Origin: Aquimonas sp.
GTDB lineage: Bacteria > Pseudomonadota > Gammaproteobacteria > Xanthomonadales > Xanthomonadaceae
Reading direction: 5' to 3'
DNA: 64,000 nucleotides
NCBI GenBank assembly: GCA_022241605.1
Contig: JAKOMQ010000003.1
Location: forward strand, 19,655-83,654
Positions 25,540 to 35,169 of this stretch are shown piece by piece. The position numbers and the translations under genes were made by a program. Numbering within the stretch: the first letter of the stretch is position 1; each line of letters begins with the position of its first letter. Below the pieces are notes generated by a model. It was given only the letters and a program-made list of their open reading frames with translations, made no database searches and had not been told where the DNA came from.

Positions 25540-27612
25540 CTAGACCACCGCTGCCCCGATCACGCGCCAGTGCCAGAGCTGTATCGCGAGGAACACCATG
25601 CTGACGGTGAACAGGGAATAGCCCAGCCGCCGCAGCAGGCCGAGGCGGCTGCTGGTCCAGACCGGAGCCAGCGTCAGCAGCATCAGACCGGCCGCGATCA
25701 CCTGCGCCCAGCCGGCATAGTGCATCCACAGCATCTGCGGCAGCGGGTAGTTGCCGACCAGGTCCGCCGGGCCGGTCGCATCCATGGCCACGGCCAGCAG
25801 CAGGCCGCAGACAAGCAGGGCCAGCACGGACACAGCGCCAATCAGGCCGGCACCCACGGCAATCGCGTCTACCGCCCCGCCGCTGCGCGTGCGGCCCAGC
25901 CGCCAGAGCGCGCCGAACAGCGCGAACAGGCCGAACAGAAGGCTGAGCGCGAATCCGGCCAGCAGACTCAATGGATTCCCGAACCAGCCCACCCGCTCCA
26001 GGCTGTGCACGCCGCTGCCGTCGGCCAGCCCGACCACGCTGCCACCGTCGCGAAGCACGGCCACCCGCTGGCCGCCGGCGGATTCGAACACGTCCTCGGC
26101 CACGCGCCGGAAGCGCTGCGGGCGTTCGCCCTGATGCAGCAGCAGCGTGTCTGCACTCACGGCCTCGACCCGAATCGGCGAGAACGCTGCGAAAACAGCG
26201 GTGAAGCTGGAAAACACCCGACGATTGTTCAGATAAGTGCCGGCCACGTCGGCCAGCGCCCCCGCCTCGGCGCGCTCGCCGGCATACAGCACCGCCGGCG
26301 GCGACAGGCCCAGCGCGTGCTCCAGGATCTGCTCGGGCAGGGTGTAGACGAGGCTGCGGCTCTGCCCGCTGTTCTGGGCGATGAACACCCCCAGGCCCTG
26401 CTCGGGCACCAGCATCAGGTTGGCCAGGTAGGCCGAGGTGGCGCCGCCGTGGCCGAGCACGCGCTGTCCGCGGAAGGGTCGATCCTGGAAGCCGTGGGCG
26501 AGGTCGGCCCCCAGCGGACGGTCCGTGAAGCCGCGGCTGAACAGGCGCGCGTGCATCTGCGGTGACAGCAGGCGCACGCCGTCCAGCTCGCCGCCGCCGA
26601 GATGGAAGCTGATCCAGCGCGCCATGTCGGCCGGGGAGCTGAGCATGCCGCCGGCCGGCCAGTAGGCACCCAGCTGCATGTAGGCCTGTGCGCCAAGACC
26701 ACCATCGTGGGGCCGATAGCCGATCGCCAACTGTGCGGCGCGATCGCCCTCCAGCCGCGCCGGTGGGCTCCAGTCGGTGTCGCGCATGCCCAAGGGCTCC
26801 AGCAGCTCGGCGCGCAGCAGGTCCTCATATGGCCGACCGGCAGCGTCCTCCAGCACCTGCGCGGCCAGCGCGGAGCCCCAGTTGGAATAGGAAGTCCGCG
26901 CACCCGGCGGGTAGACCCGACGCGGCTGGTGCGCGGCCAGCAGCTGGGCCAGCGGACGCGGATCGTCGTCGCCCACCGAGAACACCTGCACGCTGTCCTC
27001 GAAGCCGGCCCGGTGGTGCATCAGGTCACGCATCGTCACCGGTGCGCCAAATGCCGGGGCCACGGTGACCGACTTCAGGTAGCCGTTGACGTCGGCGTCG
27101 AGGTCGAGCTGGCCGCGTTCGGCAAGCATCATGGCCAGCGTCCAGATGAAGGTCTTGGACACCGAGCCGATCCGGAACAGGCTGCGCTCGGGGTCGACCT
27201 CGCGGCCGGTAGCAAGGTCTGCCTGGCCGTAAGCCAACAGCAGCGGCGGCCGCCCTGAGCGCACCACCGCGAGGCCGAGCCCGGCCAGCGCGTGCTCGCG
27301 GCGCAGGCCTTCGGCGAGGCCGTCAATGAAGCCGGGCAGGGCGTCCGCGGCATGCGCAGCGGGCGTCGCCTCGTCGGTCGGAGACGGCGGGGCGGCCGGC
27401 CTCTCGGGCTCCAGCTCCAGCTCCGGCTCCAGCGCGGGCAGCGGCTCGGGGCTCGTCTCGGGATCGAGCAGCACCGGCGGGGCCGGTGGCTCGTCCTGTG
27501 ACTGCGTCTCGGCCATATCGAGCTCGGCAGGCGCAGGCGGCGCCTGCGCAAAGGCTGCGGAGGTCCACAGAACTGCAAGCAGGATGAACAGACGGGTGGG
27601 CTGAGGACACAT
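25540..27612 (-). CDS. Exported serine hydrolase, class C beta-lactamase-like, with C-terminal membrane segments
   Basis: The ATG at 27612 starts a signal peptide (LFILLAVLWTSAAFA) and gives 690 residues. After it comes a proline/glutamate-rich linker (about 25-85). The catalytic domain then has SVSK at 150-153, YSN at 242-244 and HGG near 385, all three elements of the penicillin-binding/class C beta-lactamase fold. The last 150 or so residues contain about four hydrophobic helices. It is probably a membrane-tethered periplasmic peptidase or esterase rather than an antibiotic-hydrolysing enzyme; this cannot be decided here. Confidence 0.87.
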   Translation of the reverse strand: MCPQPTRLFILLAVLWTSAAFAQAPPAPAELDMAETQSQDEPPAPPVLLDPETSPEPLPALEPELELEPERPAAPPSPTDEATPAAHAADALPGFIDGLAEGLRREHALAGLGLAVVRSGRPPLLLAYGQADLATGREVDPERSLFRIGSVSKTFIWTLAMMLAERGQLDLDADVNGYLKSVTVAPAFGAPVTMRDLMHHRAGFEDSVQVFSVGDDDPRPLAQLLAAHQPRRVYPPGARTSYSNWGSALAAQVLEDAAGRPYEDLLRAELLEPLGMRDTDWSPPARLEGDRAAQLAIGYRPHDGGLGAQAYMQLGAYWPAGGMLSSPADMARWISFHLGGGELDGVRLLSPQMHARLFSRGFTDRPLGADLAHGFQDRPFRGQRVLGHGGATSAYLANLMLVPEQGLGVFIAQNSGQSRSLVYTLPEQILEHALGLSPPAVLYAGERAEAGALADVAGTYLNNRRVFSSFTAVFAAFSPIRVEAVSADTLLLHQGERPQRFRRVAEDVFESAGGQRVAVLRDGGSVVGLADGSGVHSLERVGWFGNPLSLLAGFALSLLFGLFALFGALWRLGRTRSGGAVDAIAVGAGLIGAVSVLALLVCGLLLAVAMDATGPADLVGNYPLPQMLWMHYAGWAQVIAAGLMLLTLAPVWTSSRLGLLRRLGYSLFTVSMVFLAIQLWHWRVIGAAVV

Positions 27613-27697
27613 GGGCAGGCTCGTGCGGGCTCGAACCTGCAACCCTACAGCTTGACCGCGACTGCTGCACACCGCTCCCGCAGTGCGGCAGGCCGCC

Positions 27698-29629
27698 CTA
27701 CATCGGCCAGACCCACAGCAGCATCGGCAGCGCAATCAGCAGCACCAGCACTTGTACCGGCAGGCCAAGACGCCAGTAGTCGCCGAATCGGAACCCGCCC
27801 GGGCCCAGGATCAGGGTGTTGTTCTGGTGGCCGATCGGAGTCAAAAAGGCGCACGAGGCGCCGATCGCCACCGCCATCAGGAAAGGGTCGGCCGAGGCGC
27901 CAAGCGCCGCTGCCGTGCCGACTGCGATCGGGCACATCACCGCGGCCGTGGCAGCGTTGTTCATCAGGTCGGACAGGGTCATGGTGACCACCATCACCAG
28001 CGCCAGCGCCAGCACCGGCTGGCCGCGCGCCAGATCTTCCATCAACACCGCCGCAATCACGCTTGCCACGCCGGTGCTCTCCATGGCGCCGGCCACCGGG
28101 ATCAGCGCCGCGAGCAGTACGATCACCGGCCAGTCGATGGCGGCATAGACCGAGCGCGGCGGCAGGGTGCGCAGCGCCATGCTGGCCAGCACGCCGGCAG
28201 CAAAAGATACCGCTGCCGGCACCAGCCCCAGTGCGGCACCGCCGACGGCGGCCAGCATTACCAGGGTAGCCAGCACGGCCTGGCGACGATCCGGAATGCG
28301 CAGCTCGCGCTCGGCCAGAGGCACGCAGCCGGCCTCGCCGGCAAACCCGGACAGGGCCTCCTGCGGGCCCTGAATCAGCAGCAGGTCGCCGGCCTTGAAC
28401 GTCAGCGCGCGCAGCCGCGCCAGACTGCGTCGGCCCTGCCTCGACACCGCCAGCAGATTGATGCCGTAGCGGGTGCGCAGCTGCAGATCGGTTGAGCTGC
28501 GGCCAACGATGCTCGCACCCGGCAGGACTGCAAGCTCGACCAGGGTGATGTCGCTGGCAGCCACACTGGATTCGCCCTTGTCCTTGTCCTTGTCCTTGTC
28601 CTTGTCCTCGGCCTGCTCGCTTTGGGCGTCGTCGGGCGCTTGTTCGGGGTCGCGCTTGTCCTCCTCCAGCCTCAGCCCGAGGCTGTCCAGCGCATTGGCC
28701 AGGCCCTCGGCCTCCGATTCGATCACCAGGATGTCGCCCACCCGCACCTTGCGCGAGGGGTGGGGCGCATCGAGTCGCAGCTGGTTGCGCACCAGCGCAA
28801 CCACCTGCACGCCCAGCTCTTCCAGCTTCGGCTCCAGCTCACGCAGGCTCTTGCCGGCGCTGGAACTGTCTTCGGGTACCCGTGCCTCGGTCAGGTAGGC
28901 GCCGCTTTCGAAGCTGTCGGCGGTGGCTTCGCGGCGCACCGGCACCAGCCGCCAGCCCCCGAGCACGATCAGGGCCACGCCCGCCAGCGCCACCACCACC
29001 CCGACCGGGCTGAAGTCGAACATCGCGAACCCGCGCTCGCCGGCTTCGGCGCGAAAGCCGGACACGATCAGGTTGGGCGGCGTCCCGATCAGGGTGGTCA
29101 TGCCGCCCAGGATCGAACCGAAGGCCAGCGGCATCAGCAGGCGCCCGGGCGGCATCTCCAGGCGTCGCGCCACCTGCAGCGCCACCGGCATCAGCAGAGC
29201 CAGTGCGCCGACGTTGTTCATGAAGGCCGAGAGCAGGGCGCCGAGGCCGGTCAGGGCGGCGAGACTCAGGGTGGGTCCGGCGCGGGCTGGCAACACCCGT
29301 CGGGTCAGCCCATCGACAGCACCCGATAACTGCAGCGCGCGGCTGAGTACCAGCACGCAGGCGACGGTGACCACCGCCGGGTGCCCGAAGCCGGCAAAGG
29401 CCTCGGCCGGGGCCACCACCCCGGCCGCCACGCAGGCGAGCAGGGCGGCGACGGCGACCATGTCGTGGCGCCAGCCGCCCCACAGGAACAGGCCTACGGT
29501 GGCGGCCAGGATCAGCAGGATCAGGATCTGTTCGAGACTCAAGCGCGGTCCAATGGGCGGCAAAGCCACATGGTACGACGGCGCAGGCCTCTGATCTTGG
29601 GCGGAAAAATCATGCGCGCATCGAATCAT
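27698..29629 (-). CDS. SLC13/DASS-like transporter with RCK_C domains
   Basis: The product has two blocks of hydrophobic helices separated by a soluble region (about residues 215-440) that looks like two TrkA-C (RCK_C) domains. This layout is typical of bacterial SLC13-type anion/sulfate transporters. Conserved hairpin segments include MNNVGALALLMP and IGTPPNLIVSG in the first half, and LSDLMNNAATAAVMCPIA in the second. The start is uncertain: the outermost ATG (29629) is shown, but GTG at 29569 or TTG at 29542 would place the first helix nearer the N-terminus. A (KD)n tract interrupts the soluble region. Confidence 0.85.
   Translation of the reverse strand: MIRCAHDFSAQDQRPAPSYHVALPPIGPRLSLEQILILLILAATVGLFLWGGWRHDMVAVAALLACVAAGVVAPAEAFAGFGHPAVVTVACVLVLSRALQLSGAVDGLTRRVLPARAGPTLSLAALTGLGALLSAFMNNVGALALLMPVALQVARRLEMPPGRLLMPLAFGSILGGMTTLIGTPPNLIVSGFRAEAGERGFAMFDFSPVGVVVALAGVALIVLGGWRLVPVRREATADSFESGAYLTEARVPEDSSSAGKSLRELEPKLEELGVQVVALVRNQLRLDAPHPSRKVRVGDILVIESEAEGLANALDSLGLRLEEDKRDPEQAPDDAQSEQAEDKDKDKDKDKGESSVAASDITLVELAVLPGASIVGRSSTDLQLRTRYGINLLAVSRQGRRSLARLRALTFKAGDLLLIQGPQEALSGFAGEAGCVPLAERELRIPDRRQAVLATLVMLAAVGGAALGLVPAAVSFAAGVLASMALRTLPPRSVYAAIDWPVIVLLAALIPVAGAMESTGVASVIAAVLMEDLARGQPVLALALVMVVTMTLSDLMNNAATAAVMCPIAVGTAAALGASADPFLMAVAIGASCAFLTPIGHQNNTLILGPGGFRFGDYWRLGLPVQVLVLLIALPMLLWVWPM
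28577..28606 (-). repeat. Hexanucleotide tandem repeat encoding a Lys-Asp tract
   Basis: Five exact copies of CTTGTC lie in tandem, read on the coding strand as GACAAG (Asp-Lys). They fall between the two RCK_C-like domains of the transporter. The unit is six bases, so copy-number change would alter protein length without changing the frame. Confidence 0.9.
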
Positions 29630-29759
29630 CAGCGCTTTGGCATGACCGCGAGCTCAGGTCGGAGCAGCTTCGGTCCGGGGCCGCCGGGGGAAGGCGCCCC
29701 CGCTTCGGACGCAGTCTGCGTGCGAGGTCCGCATCCAAATGCTCAAGGGAGAGACATTC

Positions 29760-30767
29760 ATGAACACCTGCATCCCGCGCCTCGCGGCGCTGTCCGCTGC
29801 ACTGCTGATCGCCGGCCCGGCGCTGGCCAAGGGCGGCTACGCCGAGGCCCTCTACACTGATTTTGCCAACATGAGTGAGGGCGCCGTAGGCGTCGAAATC
29901 AAGGCCCGTGCAAGCGGCCCCCTCGACACCCTGGCCGGCCGCGACATGGCCAGCCTGACCGGGCTCCCCACGCACACGGTGGTGGTCGATGAAGACAGCG
30001 ACTTCCGCCTCCCGAAAGCGGGATTCCACGAAGTCAACATGGAAGACGTCTACCTCGATGATCTCGCCACGCGCGTCGACGTTTTCGCCAAGATCGGCTA
30101 TCCGCTGGAGCTGGGCGACTACCGTCTGCTGGATGTCGCCATCCAGATCGGCGAGCACAAGCTGCACCACACCGCCATAGAGTTCTGCTGGAACACGCTG
30201 AGCCACTGCGTCGTGTTCGATCCCAACATCGACTTCCTGGACTCGCAGGTCAACAGCTGGCGGACTGCCAAGGCCGAAGGCTGGGGCATGCAGATCCATG
30301 AAGAGCCGGCGCTCGACCTCGGCGATGGGCTGTCCCAGGCAAAGGCACGCTGCGGCCTCGCCAGCAATCCAAGCGTCACCTCGCGCAAGTACACGCGCGG
30401 CGCGCGCACGGTTCGCTACAAGTCGCTGGCGCAGCTGGTGGTGGTGACCAAAAACATCGGCTACGTGGAGGCCGGCCTGCGCTGTGATTCGTCCTGCCGC
30501 CCGGGTCCGTTTGCGATCGCGAACACCTCTTCTGGAGCTGCACTCGCGCCCAACAGCATTGCCTGCGGCAATCGCACCAACTCCGGCATTTCCGGCGGCC
30601 GCGGCAAGTCGGTGGCCAAGTCCGGCTGCTCGCACCGCTTCGTGCTCGGGGCCAAGTTCTCGGCCACCGCCAAGGGCGTGGGCCTGAGTGCTGACGTGCA
30701 GATCGACGCCACCGGCAGCGTGGATTCGAACGGCACCTCCTACATCGATACCTGCGGTCGCTACTGA
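29760..30767 (+). CDS. Secreted protein of unknown function
   Basis: The ATG at 29760 follows GGGAGAG and begins a signal peptide (MNTCIPRLAALSAALLIAGPALA). The 335-residue product has about nine cysteines after the signal peptide, clustered in pairs such as CDSSC, which suggests disulfides in a periplasmic or extracellular protein. I do not recognise the family and see no catalytic motif. It ends in TSYIDTCGRY. It stands alone, divergent from the SLC13-like gene and convergent with the next gene across a stem-loop. Confidence 0.8.
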   Translation: MNTCIPRLAALSAALLIAGPALAKGGYAEALYTDFANMSEGAVGVEIKARASGPLDTLAGRDMASLTGLPTHTVVVDEDSDFRLPKAGFHEVNMEDVYLDDLATRVDVFAKIGYPLELGDYRLLDVAIQIGEHKLHHTAIEFCWNTLSHCVVFDPNIDFLDSQVNSWRTAKAEGWGMQIHEEPALDLGDGLSQAKARCGLASNPSVTSRKYTRGARTVRYKSLAQLVVVTKNIGYVEAGLRCDSSCRPGPFAIANTSSGAALAPNSIACGNRTNSGISGGRGKSVAKSGCSHRFVLGAKFSATAKGVGLSADVQIDATGSVDSNGTSYIDTCGRY

Positions 30768-30779
30768 TCGCGCCGAATC

Positions 30780-30799
30780 TCCGGCCAGGGATGGCCGGA
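30780..30799. terminator. Stem-loop between convergent genes
   Basis: A 7-bp perfect stem TCCGGCC / GGCCGGA with a 6-base loop lies between the stop of the secreted-protein gene and the stop of the convergent gene. It has no T-run, so it would be at best a weak intrinsic terminator. Confidence 0.45.
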
Positions 30800-30813
30800 A
30801 GACGCCGCCGGGC

Positions 30814-31605
30814 TCAGCCGCGCAGCTGGCAATCCACCAGCGGCTCGGCCGCGGCCGCGGCCCAGGCTTCCTCGGGCGCGGTCTCCGGAGTGCGCGGGAA
30901 GTCGATCCGCGCCACCAGATTGCGGCCCACACTTTCGCGGATATTGGTCAGCCCCTCGAAGCGCAGCAGCCACTGGTCGCTGTCGCGGTAGATCACGTCG
31001 ATGTTCGGCGCGAACAGGCTGAGGAAGCCCGAAAGGCTCAAGCGAATACGGCTGGCGGCCACGCCCTCGAGCTGCAGAGATTCCTGCTTGCGCAGCCGGA
31101 ACGACAGCGCCTCACCGCGGCTGGGCACCAGGAAATCGATCTCTACCGTGTCGCCGGCCTGCAGGCGCTGCCAGTGGGCCTGCACGAAGCGGTCAAAGCC
31201 CGAATCAGCCACCAGGCTGGAGGCGCCTTCAATGGCCGCCTCGCGGGCGCCCGCGCCGCTGCCGGCGAACGTGACCAGACCCGTCCCGGAGCGACGCAGG
31301 CCTTCGCGGTAGTCGAGCCGGGCATCGACCAGCTCGAAGCTGGGCGCGAACGGGTCACTGCCGTAGTCGACCTGCTTGCGGGCGAAGGCGCTGCCGTCAT
31401 TGCAGCGGTAGACAACCATGCGCTCGGTGGGCTGGCCGTCCAGCGTGCGCACGAAATGCTGTTCGTCGTACAGAGGCTGCGCGCGCCGCAGGTCGACCGC
31501 CTGGCCGCTGTAGGACTGCAGGCCCGACGCGGAGCCGGATGCGCCGAAAGGCAGGGCGAGTAGGCCCAGCAGCAGGGGTGTGAGCAAGCGTGAGTTCGAT
31601 TTCAT
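30814..31605 (-). CDS. Exported protein of unknown function
   Basis: The ATG at 31605 starts a signal peptide (LLTPLLLGLLALPFGASGSA) and gives 263 residues. The mature part looks like a soluble beta-rich periplasmic protein. No catalytic motif is seen and I do not recognise a domain. It is divergent from the M16 peptidase gene across 155 bp, so shared control is possible. Confidence 0.75.
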   Translation of the reverse strand: MKSNSRLLTPLLLGLLALPFGASGSASGLQSYSGQAVDLRRAQPLYDEQHFVRTLDGQPTERMVVYRCNDGSAFARKQVDYGSDPFAPSFELVDARLDYREGLRRSGTGLVTFAGSGAGAREAAIEGASSLVADSGFDRFVQAHWQRLQAGDTVEIDFLVPSRGEALSFRLRKQESLQLEGVAASRIRLSLSGFLSLFAPNIDVIYRDSDQWLLRFEGLTNIRESVGRNLVARIDFPRTPETAPEEAWAAAAAEPLVDCQLRG

Positions 31606-31760
31606 GGGAGCAGGATCCGCTAGTGGAACGTAGCGGGAGATAAACGAGGTGTCGAATCTGCGTGAGGGAGGCTCCGCTCCCCCCTGTCGGATGGCAGGTC
31701 GGGCGCTGCATTCCCGGCCGCTATCATCTCGGATCAAGCCTGTCTGCAAGGAACGCCCGA

Positions 31761-34637
31761 ATGCGTCTGACCCCGCTGCGCCCACTCGTGCTTGGCCTGG
31801 CCTTGGCCGGTGTCGGCCTCGCTGCCTGCACTCCCATCGAGCGCGTGCGCACACCCGTCGCCGAGGCGCCGGCGGCGCCCGCGGTCGATATCCCCTTCGA
31901 GACCTTCACCCTGCCCAATGGCCTGCGCGTGGTGGTCCACACCGACCGCAAGGCGCCGGTGGTGGCGGTCAACGTCTGGTACCACGTCGGCAGCAAGGAC
32001 GAGCCGCCGGGCAAGACCGGCTTCGCGCATCTGTTCGAGCATCTGATGTTCCAGGGCTCGGAGAACTATCGCGACGAATTTTTCGGACCCTTCGAGCAGG
32101 TTGGCGCCACCAATCAGAACGGCACCACCAGCACCGATCGCACCAACTACTTCCAGAACGTACCCACCACCGCGCTCGACATGGCGCTGTGGATGGAGTC
32201 CGACCGCATGGGGCATTTCCTCGGTGCGATCGATCAGAGCCTGCTGGACGAGCAGCGCGGCGTGGTGCAGAACGAGAAGCGACAGGGCGAGAACCAGCCC
32301 TACGGCCTGGCCTGGGACCGCCTGGCTCGCGCCAGCTACCCCGCGGGCCATCCCTACAGCTGGAGCGTGATCGGCTCGATGGCGGACTTGAACGCCGCCA
32401 ACCTCGACGATGTGCGCACCTTTTTCCGCACCTGGTACGGCCCCAACAACGCAGTGCTCGTGCTCGCCGGCGATATCGACTTGGAGACCGCGCGCGAAAA
32501 GGCCACGCTGTATTTCGGCGACATCGCGCCCGGTCCTGTCACCACCCAGCCGCCGGTGGACGTGGCCAAGCGCGAGCTCTCGACCCGCGAGCTCAAGGCC
32601 GACCGCGTGCCGCAGGTGCGCATCTACCGCAGCTGGAACGTGGCCGAGTTCGGCACCGCCGACGCGGACCACCTCGCGCTGCTGGCGCAGGTGCTCGGCG
32701 GCAGCCGCAGCTCGCGCCTGGACCGTCGCCTGGTCCACGAGGAGGCCCTGGTCGACAGCGTCTCCTCCTTCTCGATGTCGGCCCAGCTGGGTGGCCGCTT
32801 CATGGTGATCGCCAACGTCAAGCGCGAGGTCGATCCGGTCAAGGTCGAAGCCGTCCTCGACGAGGAATTCGCCCGCCTGCTGGCCGAGGGCATCACCGCC
32901 GAGGAGCTGGAGCAGGCCCGTACCGTGTTCCAGGCGCGCTTCATCCGCGGTATCGAGCGCGTCGGCGGCTTCGGCGGCAAGTCCGACATCCTCGCCCAGT
33001 GCACCACCTTCACCGGCGACCCGGGTTGCTTCCGCAGCAGCATGGCGCGGGTGGAGTCCGCCCAGCCGCGGGACCTGCTGGCGGTGGCGCAGCGCTGGCT
33101 GGCCAGCGGCGACCATACCCTGGTGATCGAGCCCGGCCAGCGCCCGGAGCCGGAGCCCGACGTGCGCAGCCTCGACGAGGGCGAGACCGACCTCGCCCTG
33201 GCCGACCCGCTGCCGGCGCCGGGCTTGTCCGCCCTGCCGAGCGGCGTCGATCGCAGCAGCGGGGTGCCGCAGACCACCGAGTTCCCGCGCCTGGTGTTCC
33301 CGGCGCTGGAGCGTGCGCGCCTGTCCAACGGCGTCGAGGTGGTGCTGGCGCAGCGCCACGATGTTCCGGTGGTGCAGCTCAGCCTGGAGCTGCGCGGCGG
33401 CTACCGGCTCGACCTCGGCCGTACGCTGGGCACCGCCAGCTTCACCATGGAGATGCTGGATGAAGGCGCGGGCGAGCTTCGCGCCCTCGATTTCGGCGCC
33501 CGGGTCGAGTCGCTGGGCGCGCTGATCGGCGCCGGCGCCAGTCTCGATGGTGCCAACGTCTACCTGTCCAGCCTGCTGGAGAACCTCGATCCCTCGCTGG
33601 GCCTGTGGGCCGATGCCATCCTGCGTCCGCGCTTCGACGAAGCCGACATCGAGCGCGTGCGCGCCAGCTGGATCGCCGGTATCCGCCAGGAGAAGTCGCG
33701 CCCCAACAGCATCGGCTGGCGGATCCTGCCGCCCGTGCTCTATGGTCAGGGCCACCCCTATGCGATTCCCTTCAGCGGCAGCGGCACCGAGGCCTCGATC
33801 GCGGCGCTGAGCCGCGAAGACCTGGTGGCCTTCCACAGGGATCAGCTGCATCCCGCCAAGGCGACCATCGTGGCGGTTGGCGCGATCGACCTCGCGACCC
33901 TGCTGCCGCTGCTGGAGAAACATCTCGGCGCCTGGGCCGGCGCGGCTGACGCTGTCGAGATCGCGGCGCTGCCGCAGGTCGCCCTGCCGGCAGCCCAGCG
34001 GGTGTTTCTGGTGGACCAGCCGGGCGCGACCCAGGCCAACATCCTCGCCGGTCAGCTGGTGATGCCAACCCCGGCCGACAACGCCATGGCTTTTGACATG
34101 GCGAACGGCGTCCTAGGCGGCACGTTCACCTCGCGCCTCAACATGAACCTGCGCGAGGACAAGGGCTGGTCTTACGGCAGCTCCAGCGGCGCCTCCGGCG
34201 CGCTCGGCCAGCGGCCGTGGATCGCCTCGGCGCCGGTGCAGATCGACCGCACCGTCGACGCCGTCGCCGAGCTCAAGCGCGAGTTCCGCGACTTCCTCGG
34301 CAGCCGACCGGCGCAGCCGGATGAGCTGGAGAAGATCCGCGCCCGCAACGTGCGCACGCTGCCCGGCTCGTTCGAGAGCGCCAGCGCGGTGCTCAACCAG
34401 ATCGGCGGCATCCTGCGCTTCAACCGTCCGGATGACTGGCCGCTGCGTTTCCAGGCACTGCAGGAGGCGATGACGCTGGAGCAGGTACACGCCGCCGCCA
34501 CTGCCCTGCAGCCCGACCAGCTGACCTGGGTGATCGTCGGCGACTTGTCGCAGATCGAGGCCCCCGTGCGGGCGCAGTTTGGCCCCGAGGTCGAGGTCGC
34601 CGTGCTCGACGCCGACGGCCAGCCGGTCCAGCGCTGA
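31761..34637 (+). CDS. M16-family zinc metallopeptidase, lipoprotein
   Basis: The ATG at 31761 follows AAGGAA and starts a lipoprotein signal with lipobox LAAC (Cys23). The 958-residue product is a two-lobed pitrilysin-type peptidase. The inverted zinc motif HLFEH is at residues 90-94 and the third-ligand region (VVQNEKRQGENQPYG) follows. The second lobe (from about residue 510) lacks HxxEH, as is normal for the inactive half. It should degrade peptides in the periplasm. A strong stem-loop follows the stop. Confidence 0.93.
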   Translation: MRLTPLRPLVLGLALAGVGLAACTPIERVRTPVAEAPAAPAVDIPFETFTLPNGLRVVVHTDRKAPVVAVNVWYHVGSKDEPPGKTGFAHLFEHLMFQGSENYRDEFFGPFEQVGATNQNGTTSTDRTNYFQNVPTTALDMALWMESDRMGHFLGAIDQSLLDEQRGVVQNEKRQGENQPYGLAWDRLARASYPAGHPYSWSVIGSMADLNAANLDDVRTFFRTWYGPNNAVLVLAGDIDLETAREKATLYFGDIAPGPVTTQPPVDVAKRELSTRELKADRVPQVRIYRSWNVAEFGTADADHLALLAQVLGGSRSSRLDRRLVHEEALVDSVSSFSMSAQLGGRFMVIANVKREVDPVKVEAVLDEEFARLLAEGITAEELEQARTVFQARFIRGIERVGGFGGKSDILAQCTTFTGDPGCFRSSMARVESAQPRDLLAVAQRWLASGDHTLVIEPGQRPEPEPDVRSLDEGETDLALADPLPAPGLSALPSGVDRSSGVPQTTEFPRLVFPALERARLSNGVEVVLAQRHDVPVVQLSLELRGGYRLDLGRTLGTASFTMEMLDEGAGELRALDFGARVESLGALIGAGASLDGANVYLSSLLENLDPSLGLWADAILRPRFDEADIERVRASWIAGIRQEKSRPNSIGWRILPPVLYGQGHPYAIPFSGSGTEASIAALSREDLVAFHRDQLHPAKATIVAVGAIDLATLLPLLEKHLGAWAGAADAVEIAALPQVALPAAQRVFLVDQPGATQANILAGQLVMPTPADNAMAFDMANGVLGGTFTSRLNMNLREDKGWSYGSSSGASGALGQRPWIASAPVQIDRTVDAVAELKREFRDFLGSRPAQPDELEKIRARNVRTLPGSFESASAVLNQIGGILRFNRPDDWPLRFQALQEAMTLEQVHAAATALQPDQLTWVIVGDLSQIEAPVRAQFGPEVEVAVLDADGQPVQR

Positions 34638-34647
34638 ACCTGCAAGC

Positions 34648-34676
34648 CTGCCCGCCGGCTGAATGCCGGCGGGCAG
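34648..34676 (+). terminator. GC-rich stem-loop after the M16 peptidase gene
   Basis: A perfect 12-bp stem CTGCCCGCCGGC / GCCGGCGGGCAG with a TGAAT loop lies 10 bases after the stop codon. There is no T-run, but the position and stability fit transcript termination or 3'-end protection. Confidence 0.65.
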
Positions 34677-34752
34677 CGCGCGCTGCGCCCCGGGCACGGC
34701 GCCATGCCGTTGCTAGACTTGTGCGCTGAATCGACCTTCTCCGGAGCGCTCC

Positions 34753-35169
34753 ATGCCCGTCCTGCGCAGCACTGCCCTTGGCCTCGCCCTTGTCTTCGCC
34801 CTGCCCGCCTGCACCTGGGTCAAGATCGAACCGGAAGCCAAGCAGATCCGAGTCGTCGATGCCGGCGCGGACCTGTCCGCCTGCGGCGCCATGCTCAGCG
34901 AGATCACGGTCAGCGTGCGCGATCGCGTCGGCTTCGTCGATCGCAATTCCCTGAAAGTCCGCGATGAGCTGGAAACCCTCGCCCGCAACCAGGCGGTGGG
35001 CAGCAGCGCTGACACCCTGCGTCCGCTGGGCGAGCCTACCAACGGCGAGCAGCGCTTCGGCACCTGGCGCTGTGGCGGCGGCACACCGCCGCGCGCGCAG
35101 CAGCGAGCGCCTGCGCAGCGTCAGCCGGGCCAGTTCGAGGAAGTCGAGATCATTCCGCTCGACGACTGA
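34753..35169 (+). CDS. Small lipoprotein, DUF4156-like
   Basis: The ATG at 34753 has a GGAG box upstream. The 138-residue product has a lipobox ending LPAC (Cys20). Its short domain, with GADLSACGAMLSEITVSVRD and LETLARNQAVGSSADTL, resembles DUF4156. The tail is glutamine/proline/arginine-rich. Function is unknown; it should sit on the inner leaflet of the outer membrane or on the periplasmic face. Its TGA stop is the first codon of a full-length family 1 repeat. Confidence 0.8.
   Translation: MPVLRSTALGLALVFALPACTWVKIEPEAKQIRVVDAGADLSACGAMLSEITVSVRDRVGFVDRNSLKVRDELETLARNQAVGSSADTLRPLGEPTNGEQRFGTWRCGGGTPPRAQQRAPAQRQPGQFEEVEIIPLDD

Noticed and set aside
25540-27612. Serine hydrolase as an antibiotic-resistance beta-lactamase
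   Set aside because: Class C-like motifs are shared by many peptidases and esterases; the linker and membrane tail argue against a typical AmpC.
28577-28606. Short tandem repeat as a possible CRISPR or phase-variation locus
   Set aside because: The unit is six bases with no spacers, so it is not CRISPR; the in-frame unit cannot switch the gene on and off.
31734-33923. Long minus-strand frame opposite the M16 peptidase gene
   Set aside because: A shadow of a strongly supported metallopeptidase gene with signal peptide and zinc motif.
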